Part shown: positions 15,796 through 23,830 of the stretch, piece after piece
How the letters are laid out: each line of letters starts with the position of its first letter
Position numbering within the stretch: the first letter of the stretch is position 1
Source of the DNA: Magnetospirillum sp.
Lineage (GTDB): Bacteria > Pseudomonadota > Alphaproteobacteria > CACIAM-22H2
DNA length: 64,000 nt
Assembly: GCA_027532905.1 (NCBI GenBank)
Contig: JAPZUA010000002.1
Coordinates: 992,001 to 1,056,000, forward strand
Reading direction: 5' to 3'
Position numbers and translations under genes: made by a program
The notes under the pieces: generated by a model
Database searches by the model: none
What the model was told of the DNA's origin: nothing
What the model saw: only the letters and a program-made list of their open reading frames with translations

Positions 15796-18750
15796 GTGGC
15801 TTTCTCTTTTGCCGAATCGAAAATGAATCCGTTTGTTCCGCCGCATCGGCTGGCCACGCTGCAGATCGAAATCACGCGCAACTGCAATCTTGCTTGTGCC
15901 GCCTGCCCGCGCACCGACGGCATTGCGGCCGGCACTTGGCGCAACGCCGACTTGGCGCTGGACGCGTTCCAGCAGTTGCTCGACCACGCGCCGCCGGCCG
16001 ATCTGCTGCTGCTGGCAGGCATTGGCGAACCCGCCTTGCACCCGCAAGCTACCGCCCTCGTCGCGGCTGCCGTCGCCACACGCCGCTTCGGCGCCGTCGC
16101 GATGGGCAGCAACGGGCTTGCTGGAGGCCCTGAACTTTACGCGGCCCTGCAGAAAAGCGGCCTTGCCGGCCTGCGCATAACGCTTTCTTCGCTTAACGAG
16201 CCCACGGCGGCTGCACTGCGCAAAGGAACCGACGTCGCCGCCTTAGGCGCCAATATTGCGGCCTTGGCCAAACTATTCGGCAAGAATTTCTCTGTCGTCG
16301 TGCGCGTATCGCGCCGCAATGCGGGCGAACTCGATAACCTCGTCGAAACGCTGCTAGCCCTCGGCGTCGCGCGAATTTCTATTCAGCCCGACGACCGCCC
16401 CGCGATCGACGACAGGCTCGAAAAGAGCGAGCTTGCGTCGATCCTGACGCTGCTCGGCACGCTGCAGACCCGGCTGGGTGCCGCATGCACGCTCGATTGG
16501 GCGCCCGGTTTGGCCCCCAACCAGACCAAGTGCCGCCAGCCACTCACGACGGCATCGCTCGACGTTGCGGGCAATCTCGCACCCTGCCTTGCGACCAGCG
16601 ACGCCAGCCACTATGCCAACACATGCTTGCGCGATCTGCGTTTTGCCGATGCGTGGGGAGCCCCCGGTGTGGCCGCGTGGCTATCGGCCTATCTCGACCG
16701 CGAGCCTACCTTGTGCCGCAATTGCGCGTTCAACCCTTCGGGCAGCTTTGCGGCCCCGCTCGAACCTGCTGTGGCCCAGAAAACCGCTGTGGCTTCGATC
16801 ATGGCGCAGAAGTTCGACGCGGCACAGGCGACGTTGACCGCCCTCGTCGGCGGCCCCGTCCAGGCGGACAATCTGCATCTGCTCGGCATGGTCGAATCCC
16901 ACAAAGGCAATGCCGAACGCGCCGTGGCCTTCGTCGCGGCCGCCGCCGCACTCGACGGGCAAGCGCATATCCGGAACAATCTCGGCACCGTCTTGGCGAA
17001 GGCCGGGCGCCTTGGCGAAGCCGAAACGGTGCTGCGCCAACTCGTCGCCGACACGCCGAGCTATCCGACCGCTTACATTTCGCTGTCCGGCGTCTTGGCC
17101 GACAAAGGCGAAAAACCGGCCGCCATTGCGATCCTCGTCGACCTTGCCGAACTCGCCCTCAAAGCCGGCAAACAAAACGTAGCGGGCCAAGCGGTCGACC
17201 GCATCCTGGCCTTGGGCGAACTGCATCCACGCTTGGCGCTGCTGGGCCATTTGCTGCGCATGGCGGGTGCGCAAGCGCTTGCGCTGCGGCTGTTCGAGTG
17301 GCTGGCAAAGACCGACCCCAACAATCTCGGGCATCTGCTTGCGCGCGCCATGACGCTGCTGCCGGTCGCCTACGAAACGACGCCGCAGATGCAGGCGATC
17401 CGTGCGCGCTACCGCGAAGCGCTCGCCGATCTGCACGCGCGCGTGGACCGGGCGAGCGACAGCGAACTTGCGATCGGGGGCTACCATGTCGGCCTCGCGA
17501 AGCCCTTCTATCTCGCCTACCAGGGCGAGAACGATGTCGAGCTGCAGCGCCTCTACGGCGAGATCGTCGCGCGCATGTCGGCCAAGCGCCATCCGCAATG
17601 GACGGTTCCCGTCACGCCGCTTCCCTATGGCGGTACCCGCAAACTGCGCGTCGGCTTCGCCTGCGGCTATTTCAGCCGTCACAGTGTTTCAAAGCTGTTC
17701 GCGGGCTGGATCCGCCACATGTCGCGCGCCAAGTTCCAGGTTATCGGCTACGACCTTGCCGAGAGCGAACCCGACGAATACGGGCGCGGCCTCCTGGCCG
17801 ATTTCGACGCGGTGCGGCGCAAAGTCGACGGCATCGACAAATGGGCCGCGACGATCCGCAACGATGCGCTCGACGCGCTGATCTATCCCGAAATCGGCAT
17901 GGAATCGCAGTCCGTGCGACTGGCCGCACTGCGCCTTGCCCCGCTGCAGATGGTCGCCATGGGCCATCCGATGACCACCGGCATTCCCAATGTCGATGTG
18001 TTTTTGACGAGCGACCTCATGGAACCTGCCGACGGCGAGACGCACTACACCGAAAGGCTGCTGCGTTTGCCGAACCTGTCCTTCGACTACGAGCGCCAGC
18101 CATCCGGGGGCCCCGAGTTCAAGCGCGAAGAGCTCGGCCTTGATCCAAAATCCGTCGTCTTCATCTGCTGCCAGTCTTTGTTCAAATACCGGCCCGACGA
18201 CGACGGCGTGATCGTGCGTATCGCGCGCGAAGTGCCCAATGCGCAATTCGCGTTTCTGGGCGTGCCGACGGCCCCCCTCACCGAGATATTCTCGGCCCGT
18301 CTCGGCGCCAAATTCGCCGCCGCCGGCATGCCCTTTACCGGGCGCGTGGTGATCGTGCCGCCCGTCGCGTTCGAGCGTTTCGGTGCGTTCTTGCGCGCGG
18401 GCGACATCTATCTCGACAGTCTGGGATGGTCCGGCGGCAACACGTCGCTCGAAGCCGCCAGCGTCGGCTTGCCGATCGTGACCACGCCCGGCGGCCCGAT
18501 GCGCGCGCGCCACACGGCCGCCATCCTGCATTTCATGGGGCTCGGCCGCTATGTCGCCGCTTCACAGGACGCCTATGTGGCCTTTGCGGCCAAACTCGCG
18601 ACCGATGCCCCCTTGCGCAAAGCCTATGCGGACGAAATTGCGCGCAATGCCGGCAAGCTGTTCGGCGACCTCGCACCCGTGCGCGCGATCGAGAATTTCA
18701 TCGTCGAGGAAATCGCCGCCCGCGAGCGGCAACAAGCACCGAGCAGCTAG
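15796..18750 (+). CDS. Radical SAM - TPR - GT41 (O-GlcNAc transferase-like) fusion protein
   Basis: A 984-aa three-part protein. Residues about 18-240 are a radical SAM domain with the CX3CX2C cluster C30-C34-C37 in RNCNLACAACPR. C246, C264, C277, C307 and C310 look like a SPASM-type auxiliary-cluster region. Residues ~330-520 are TPR-like helical repeats. Residues ~600-970 match SPINDLY/OGT-type GT41: FACGYFSRHSVSKLF, the DALIYPEIGM region, and the donor-site GNTSLEAASVGLPIVT (881-896). GT41 enzymes transfer a sugar from a nucleotide donor to Ser/Thr or Asn of proteins. The GTG at 15796 begins the frame; an ATG at 15823 is a plausible alternative, and neither has a clear ribosome site. Its stop overlaps that of the convergent SGNH gene. 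Confidence 0.85.
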   Translation: MAFSFAESKMNPFVPPHRLATLQIEITRNCNLACAACPRTDGIAAGTWRNADLALDAFQQLLDHAPPADLLLLAGIGEPALHPQATALVAAAVATRRFGAVAMGSNGLAGGPELYAALQKSGLAGLRITLSSLNEPTAAALRKGTDVAALGANIAALAKLFGKNFSVVVRVSRRNAGELDNLVETLLALGVARISIQPDDRPAIDDRLEKSELASILTLLGTLQTRLGAACTLDWAPGLAPNQTKCRQPLTTASLDVAGNLAPCLATSDASHYANTCLRDLRFADAWGAPGVAAWLSAYLDREPTLCRNCAFNPSGSFAAPLEPAVAQKTAVASIMAQKFDAAQATLTALVGGPVQADNLHLLGMVESHKGNAERAVAFVAAAAALDGQAHIRNNLGTVLAKAGRLGEAETVLRQLVADTPSYPTAYISLSGVLADKGEKPAAIAILVDLAELALKAGKQNVAGQAVDRILALGELHPRLALLGHLLRMAGAQALALRLFEWLAKTDPNNLGHLLARAMTLLPVAYETTPQMQAIRARYREALADLHARVDRASDSELAIGGYHVGLAKPFYLAYQGENDVELQRLYGEIVARMSAKRHPQWTVPVTPLPYGGTRKLRVGFACGYFSRHSVSKLFAGWIRHMSRAKFQVIGYDLAESEPDEYGRGLLADFDAVRRKVDGIDKWAATIRNDALDALIYPEIGMESQSVRLAALRLAPLQMVAMGHPMTTGIPNVDVFLTSDLMEPADGETHYTERLLRLPNLSFDYERQPSGGPEFKREELGLDPKSVVFICCQSLFKYRPDDDGVIVRIAREVPNAQFAFLGVPTAPLTEIFSARLGAKFAAAGMPFTGRVVIVPPVAFERFGAFLRAGDIYLDSLGWSGGNTSLEAASVGLPIVTTPGGPMRARHTAAILHFMGLGRYVAASQDAYVAFAAKLATDAPLRKAYADEIARNAGKLFGDLAPVRAIENFIVEEIAARERQQAPSS

Positions 18751-19625
18751 CGCTGGACCGCAAGGCCCGAGGATCGGACCGTTTCCGTCTTGGCCGCTTC
18801 GGGCTTTGCGGCTTCAAGCCCGGGTGCAATGGCTATTGGCGCATAAGCGGCGATCGACTGCGCCAGCACGCGCGACAGGCAATAGTAGCTCGTGTCGGTC
18901 ATGTGCAGACCGTCGCGCCCGATAAGCTCGTCGGGCTTGAACGCGCCGCTCTGCATCCAATGCGTCATGATGCGGAACCGCGGAAAAATCGGCACGTCTT
19001 TGACGCGCGAGAGCAGCATCATATGGTCGGCGAATTGGCGGCGATGCGGGGCATGTAGGTAGCGCGGCGCGTTCTGCGGCCCCATCATCATCACATCAAT
19101 GCCGTGCTTGCGCGCAATATCGATTCCCATCGACATGTTCTCGACGAATTGGTCGAGCGGCCAGCCCTTGATTGCGGCGTTGACGCCCGCCTGCCAGATC
19201 AGCAGATCGGGTTCGATCGCCAAAACATCGCGCTCGAAACGCGCGAGCATCTGCGCCGAATCTTCGCCGCCGATCCCCTTGTTGAAAACGGTGATCGCGA
19301 TGTTCGGGAACAGCGCGTGTAGCTCGGCCTCAAGCCGCTCGGGATAGGCGTTGGCGGGCGAGCTTGCGCCGACCCCTTCGGTCGACGAAGCGCCGAGTGC
19401 TACGATCGTCAGTTGCTTGCCCTCGGCCAGACGCCGAGATACGACCGGCATTGGATATTGTAGCCGGCTCAGCTCGACCGGCACGTCGCAGCGCATCGCG
19501 AATTTTTCGACGTTGCCCGTCATCGCCGGCACGATGGGCGTGTGCATGACCGCCCGGTCTGCAGCGATTGCAGGCAACCCGAGCAACAGAGCGGCAGCCA
19601 AAGCCAAGAGGATCAAACGACTCAT
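18747..19625 (-). CDS. Exported SGNH/GDSL-family hydrolase
   Basis: A 292-aa protein starting at the ATG on 19625 with a clear Sec signal (hydrophobic LILLALAAALLLGLPAIAA). The mature part has the SGNH blocks: nucleophile serine region VALGASSTEG, GIGGEDS (block II glycine), GVNAA (block III Asn) and the catalytic DGLHMT (Asp-x-x-His) near the C-terminus. Such enzymes are periplasmic esterases or carbohydrate deacylases/acetyl-transfer partners; the substrate is not evident. A longer upstream frame to 19751 lacks a signal-like start. Its stop codon overlaps the stop of the convergent glycosyltransferase fusion by 2 nt, so no terminator space exists between them. Confidence 0.85.
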   Translation of the reverse strand: MSRLILLALAAALLLGLPAIAADRAVMHTPIVPAMTGNVEKFAMRCDVPVELSRLQYPMPVVSRRLAEGKQLTIVALGASSTEGVGASSPANAYPERLEAELHALFPNIAITVFNKGIGGEDSAQMLARFERDVLAIEPDLLIWQAGVNAAIKGWPLDQFVENMSMGIDIARKHGIDVMMMGPQNAPRYLHAPHRRQFADHMMLLSRVKDVPIFPRFRIMTHWMQSGAFKPDELIGRDGLHMTDTSYYCLSRVLAQSIAAYAPIAIAPGLEAAKPEAAKTETVRSSGLAVQR

Positions 19626-19735
19626 CTCTAAAACAAGTTTAGGCCCGAACCGCAAAATTGTCGATTCGACATTCCCGGCCCCAGCGAAACCGGCTAAAGT
19701 CCGAAAAAATACAACGAGATGGAGGGGAGACGACC

Positions 19736-21292
19736 TTGCGCAAACTCGCACTCGCGGCCTGTTTGGCTCTCGGCTGGACCGCGCCGCTCGCGAGCCAGGA
19801 CCTTGCGATCGGCCTTGGCCTTAACGTGACCTCGATCGATCCGCATTTCCACAACACCACGCCCAATCTCAACGTTGCCGCACAGATTTTCGACCGCCTC
19901 GTGCATACCGATGCGCAGCAGCGGCCCGTACCCGGCTTGGCCCTGTCGTGGCGCACGCTCGATCCAACAACCTGGGAGTTCGTGCTGCGCGACGACGTGA
20001 AATTCTCCGACGGCACGCCGTTCGAAGCGCAAGACGTGCTGGCGAGTTTGCGCCGCGCACCGGCAGTCCCCAACAGCCCGTCGAGCTTCGGCATCTACAC
20101 GCGCGCCATCGCATCGGCCGAAGCGCCCGCCCCGAACCGCGTCGTGATCCGTACGCGCGAGCCCTATCCGCTGCTGCCCTACGATCTGTCCGCCGTGAAT
20201 ATCGTGTCGCGTGCGGCCGAAACCGCGAGCACGGCCGATTTCAATTCCGGCCGCTCGGCGATCGGCACGGGGCCCTTCAAGGTCGTATCGTGGACGCCGG
20301 GCGATAGGCTGGTCGTCGAGCGGAATCCGTTTTGGTGGGGCGGTGCCGTGCCGTGGGCGCGCGTCACGTTCCGGCTGATCGTCAACGACACGGCGCGCGT
20401 TGCGGCGTTGCTGGCGGGCGACGTGCAGATGATCGAGGCCGTGCCGCCGACCGACATCGCGCGCCTCGAGCGCGATCCGGCTTTGCGCGTGAGCCGCAGC
20501 CTTACGACGCGCTTCTTCTTTCTGCACCCCGACCAATTCCGCGACATAACGCCGTTTGCGACCGACAAGGCCGGCAACGTGCTGCCGCACAACCCCTTGC
20601 AGGATGCGCGCGTGCGCCGCGCCATCTCGCATGCGATCAACCGCGCCGCGATTGCGGAGCGTTTGTTCTCGGGCCAGGCCGTGCCGGCGGGCGGGGTCGT
20701 GCCCGACGGTTTTTTCGGCGGCGATCCGGAACTCAAAGCGCCCGCCTTCGACCCCGATCTTGCCAAGCGCCTGCTTGCAGAAGCCGGATATCCGGACGGC
20801 TTTGCGATCACGCTGCACGGCCCCAACGACCGCTACGTCAACGACGACCAGGTGGTGCAGGCCATCGCCCAGATGCTGGCGCGCGTCGGCATCCAGACCA
20901 AAGTCGAAACGATGCCGTGGGCGACGTTCGCAAGCCGCTCCAATCGGCCGGATTTCAGCTTGATCTATATCGGCTGGCTGTCGGCGACCGGCGAAGCGTC
21001 GTCGACCCTGCGCTCGCTCTTGGCGACCTTCAACCGTGAGACGGGCATGGGTTCGTCCAACCGCGGGCGTTTTTCGGATGCGGCGTTCGACGCCAAACTC
21101 GCCGAAGCGCTCGGCGAGATGGACGATGGCAAACGCGAACAGGCGTTGCGCGCCGCCACGCGCCTTGCAATGGACGCGCAAGGGATCGTGCCGCTGCTCT
21201 ACCAATACAGCGTCTGGGCGATGCGCAAGCCCCTTGCCTACGGCCCACGCGCCGACGACCAGACCTGGGCTGCTTGGGTGCGGCCAGACTGA
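19736..21292 (+). CDS. Orphan ABC transporter substrate-binding protein, family 5 (peptide/nickel type)
   Basis: A 518-aa periplasmic SBP of the DppA/OppA family, with a signal peptide (LRKLALAACLALGWTAPLAS) and core motifs ITSIDPH-like LNVTSIDPHFHN, NVAAQIFDRLVH, and PGLALSW followed by FVLRDDVKFSDGTPF. The start is the TTG at 19736: it has an excellent GGAGGGGAG site 6-7 nt upstream and opens the signal peptide, whereas the ATG at 19658 does not. No permease or ATPase genes adjoin it: the SGNH gene is divergent (110 nt) and aroE is convergent 4 nt away. It may feed a transporter encoded elsewhere or act as a sensor. The substrate cannot be told from sequence. Confidence 0.9.
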   Translation: MRKLALAACLALGWTAPLASQDLAIGLGLNVTSIDPHFHNTTPNLNVAAQIFDRLVHTDAQQRPVPGLALSWRTLDPTTWEFVLRDDVKFSDGTPFEAQDVLASLRRAPAVPNSPSSFGIYTRAIASAEAPAPNRVVIRTREPYPLLPYDLSAVNIVSRAAETASTADFNSGRSAIGTGPFKVVSWTPGDRLVVERNPFWWGGAVPWARVTFRLIVNDTARVAALLAGDVQMIEAVPPTDIARLERDPALRVSRSLTTRFFFLHPDQFRDITPFATDKAGNVLPHNPLQDARVRRAISHAINRAAIAERLFSGQAVPAGGVVPDGFFGGDPELKAPAFDPDLAKRLLAEAGYPDGFAITLHGPNDRYVNDDQVVQAIAQMLARVGIQTKVETMPWATFASRSNRPDFSLIYIGWLSATGEASSTLRSLLATFNRETGMGSSNRGRFSDAAFDAKLAEALGEMDDGKREQALRAATRLAMDAQGIVPLLYQYSVWAMRKPLAYGPRADDQTWAAWVRPD

Positions 21293-21296
21293 AGCG

Positions 21297-22124
21297 TTAG
21301 ACCTTGGCGAGAGCGCGCAACGTATCGGGCGATGCGACAGGAAAGCCGAAGAACTCGAGATAGGCCGGGATCTGTTCGAACAGCATGTCGAGCCCCACTT
21401 GCGTGCGGCAGCCGCGCGCGCGTGCGGCCGCCAGCAGCGGCGTCGTTTCGGGCAGCAGCACCACTTCGCCCACGAAAGTCTGCGGATCGAGGCGTGCAGC
21501 GTCGAACGGCAGCTTGTCATCCGGCTTCATGCCGAGCGGCGTCGCATTGACCGCGAGAGCGACGCCCATAGGATCGTTGTGCCCCACGCGCAGTTCCACC
21601 TTCGGCGCGTGGCGCCGCAACCGGTCTGCCAATTGCTCGGCCAACTGCGGATTGGCGTCGCAGATCGAAAGCTGCCCCACACCCGCTGCCGCAAGCGACG
21701 CCGCAATGGCCGAGCCCACGCCGCCGCAGCCCACGACGAGTGCGCGAATACCCGCAAGCTCGAGCCCCTTGCGCCGCACGCCGCGCACGAAGCCTTCGCC
21801 GTCGAACATGTCGCCCCTGAGGCTGCCGTCGGGCGCGAGCCGCACGGCATTGCAGGCCCCTGCAATGCGCGCCGTATCGCTGGCCGAATCGACGAGCCCC
21901 AGTGTCGTCGCTTTGTGGGGCATGGTGACCAAAGCGCCGTGGATGTTCGACAGGCGAAACAGCATGCGCAGGAACTGCGGATAGTCGGCAGCCCCGCAGC
22001 CCATCGGCACCACGACCGCATCGATGCCCGCATGCTCGAAATAGGGATTGTAAATCATCGGCGATTTGAAGCTCGCCGTCGGCACGCCCAGATGGGCGAT
22101 GAGGCGCGTGGTACCGCTGATCAT
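21297..22124 (-). CDS. aroE: Shikimate dehydrogenase family protein
   Basis: A 275-aa NAD(P)-dependent enzyme of the AroE/YdiB family, which reduces 3-dehydroshikimate. The ATG at 22124 is preceded by GAGAGG. It shows the catalytic lysine in ALVTMPHKATTLG, GACNAV, the Rossmann loop VVGCGGVGSAIAAS and NATPLGM. Two substrate-site signatures depart from canonical AroE: the N-terminal HSxSP is TASFKSP here, and the GDNTDGxGF loop reads GDMFDGEGF. It may therefore be a quinate/shikimate-dehydrogenase-like paralogue with another substrate rather than the biosynthetic AroE. It is convergent with the orphan SBP and divergent from the TRAP operon. Confidence 0.8.
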   Translation of the reverse strand: MISGTTRLIAHLGVPTASFKSPMIYNPYFEHAGIDAVVVPMGCGAADYPQFLRMLFRLSNIHGALVTMPHKATTLGLVDSASDTARIAGACNAVRLAPDGSLRGDMFDGEGFVRGVRRKGLELAGIRALVVGCGGVGSAIAASLAAAGVGQLSICDANPQLAEQLADRLRRHAPKVELRVGHNDPMGVALAVNATPLGMKPDDKLPFDAARLDPQTFVGEVVLLPETTPLLAAARARGCRTQVGLDMLFEQIPAYLEFFGFPVASPDTLRALAKV

Positions 22125-22247
22125 CGTGCCATGCCTCTCGGGATGCGTTGCCAATCCGTTGCGAACGCGATATTGACGTCGTCCGCGAACACATAGATCA
22201 TCGCGCCAACAAAAAGCACCCAAAAAAAGACAAACGGAGGAACACAC

Positions 22248-23246
22248 ATGACCAAATCCATCGACCGCCGCGCAGCTCTTGCGGGCTTGGCCGGGACCGC
22301 AGCGCTTGCAGCCCTGGCGCCGACGCCTTCGCGTGCACAGGGTGTCACCTTGCGCATGTCCGGCCCCATGACGCCGACAGACCAACGCGCGGTAGCGCTT
22401 GAGCAGATTTTCGCACCCGCCGTGCGCGGCTTTGCGACCTACCAGCCGCACTACAATGCCACGCTGTTCCGGCAAGGCACGGAGCTCGAGGCGATCGCGC
22501 GCAACAACCTCGAAATGTCGATCACCTCGCCACAGGAGCTTGCCACGCTGCTGCCCGAATGGTCGATCTTCACGGCCGGTTATCTGCTGCGCGACGCCGA
22601 ACACCAGAAGAAGGTGTTCGCCGCCCCCTTCATGGACGGCATGAAAAAGACCGTGGAAGACAGGCTCAACGTCAAGCTCCTGTCGGTCATGTATCTCGGC
22701 CGCCGCCAGCTCAATCTGCGCACCGAAAAAGAAATCCGCACGCCGGCCGATCTCGCCGGCCTCAAGCTGCGCATGCCGGGCACGGAAGCATGGCTGTTCC
22801 TGGGCCAGGCATTGGGCGCCAATCCCCTGCCCGTCGCGTTCACGGAGATCTACACGGCCCTGCAGACGGGGGCGATCGACGGCCAGGACAATCCGCTGCC
22901 GACCAACCGCGATTCGAAATTCTTCGAAGTGACCAAGCAGATCGTGCTGACGAGCCATCTCGTCGACCAGAACTACATCGCCTTTTCGAAGCGCGTGTGG
23001 GACAGGCTGACGCCGGCCCAGCAGCAGACCGTGCAGAAAGCCGCCGACGATGCGGCCGAGTTCGGCCGCCAGAACCAGCTCAAGCTCGAAATCGAGCTCG
23101 AGGCTTTCTTCAAGGAACGCGGCCTCAAGGTCTACACGCCCGACGTCGCCGCCTTCCGCACGCGGGTCCAGCAGGCCTATCTCAGCTCGAAATTCGCGAA
23201 CGACTGGCCCAAGGGCATGCTCGAACAGATCAACGCGATTCAATAG
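22248..23246 (+). CDS. dctP: TRAP transporter substrate-binding protein (DctP family)
   Basis: A 332-aa periplasmic receptor for a carboxylate-type substrate. The N-terminus has a twin-Arg-like signal (DRRAALAGLAG, cleavage near SRAQG). DctP features include ITSPQELATLLPEW, the TPADLAGLKLRMPG stretch with the conserved arginine that binds the substrate carboxylate, and PVAFTEIYTALQTGAIDGQ. A strong GGAGG lies 8 nt before the ATG. It heads a dctP-dctQ-dctM operon and is separated from dctQ by a GC-rich hairpin. The substrate is probably an organic acid but cannot be specified. Confidence 0.95.
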   Translation: MTKSIDRRAALAGLAGTAALAALAPTPSRAQGVTLRMSGPMTPTDQRAVALEQIFAPAVRGFATYQPHYNATLFRQGTELEAIARNNLEMSITSPQELATLLPEWSIFTAGYLLRDAEHQKKVFAAPFMDGMKKTVEDRLNVKLLSVMYLGRRQLNLRTEKEIRTPADLAGLKLRMPGTEAWLFLGQALGANPLPVAFTEIYTALQTGAIDGQDNPLPTNRDSKFFEVTKQIVLTSHLVDQNYIAFSKRVWDRLTPAQQQTVQKAADDAAEFGRQNQLKLEIELEAFFKERGLKVYTPDVAAFRTRVQQAYLSSKFANDWPKGMLEQINAIQ

Positions 23247-23267
23247 GCATGGGCCACTAGGCAAAGG

Positions 23268-23298
23268 CGGGCGGCGGTTCCGAAAGGACCGCCGCCCG
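23268..23298 (+). terminator. GAAA-tetraloop hairpin between dctP and dctQ
   Basis: A 10-bp GC stem (CGGGCGGCGG with CCGCCGCCCG), one bulged T, 3 more bp and a GAAA tetraloop lie 21 nt after dctP and 16 nt before dctQ. No T-run follows, so it is better read as a decay barrier or partial attenuator that raises SBP over permease levels. Confidence 0.65.
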
Positions 23299-23314
23299 GC
23301 TCGCCGGAGTTTAG

Positions 23315-23830
23315 ATGCAACGGCTGATCCAACGCGCGCGCGTGCTCGCACACGACATTGCAGCACTCATGCTGGGCGCGCTCTTCGTCGTATTCCTGAT
23401 CCAGATTCTGTCGCGCTACGTCCTCAATGCGCCCGCACTTTGGACGCTCGAAGCGTGCCTCACGCTCTGGCTCTGGGTCGTTTTCTGGGGCGGGGCCTTC
23501 GTGCTTCAGGAGAAGGACCATGTCCGCTTCGACGTTCTCTACTTTGCGGTGGGCCGCAATCTCCGGCGCGTCTTCGCGATCGTGTCGGCAATCGCCATCG
23601 GCGGCGGCATGCTGGCGGCCCTGCCCGCCACATGGAGCTACATCACCTTCTATCAGATCAAGCGGAGTGCCGTGCTGGGCATTCGGCTCGACATCGTGTT
23701 CAGCATCTACGGCGTCTTCGCGGCGATGTTGGTTATCCGCTATTTCTGGCGCGCAATCCTCGTGGCACGCGGTGCGGATCCCGAAGCGCTCGACAAACGC
23801 GATGTCCAAGACGGATATCACGTGCAATGA
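23315..23830 (+). CDS. dctQ: TRAP transporter small permease (DctQ)
   Basis: A 171-aa inner-membrane protein with four hydrophobic segments (about 15-35, 48-66, 85-107 and 125-145), the size and topology of DctQ. The family pattern QILSRYVLNAP after the first helix and WVVFWGGAFVLQEKDHVRFD around the second helix is clear. It bridges the SBP and DctM. Its TGA overlaps the dctM start as ATGA, indicating translational coupling. Confidence 0.95.
   Translation: MQRLIQRARVLAHDIAALMLGALFVVFLIQILSRYVLNAPALWTLEACLTLWLWVVFWGGAFVLQEKDHVRFDVLYFAVGRNLRRVFAIVSAIAIGGGMLAALPATWSYITFYQIKRSAVLGIRLDIVFSIYGVFAAMLVIRYFWRAILVARGADPEALDKRDVQDGYHVQ

Noticed and set aside
6224-19625. Search for type I secretion genes next to the RTX gene
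   Set aside because: No HlyB, HlyD or TolC-like product is encoded in the flanking DNA; the exporter, if any, lies outside the window. The Atm1-like exporter at 40-42 kb is of a different group.
21297-23366. Long minus-strand frame extending aroE upstream to 689 codons
   Set aside because: The extension is antisense to dctP; AroE homology begins at 22124, which also has a ribosome site.
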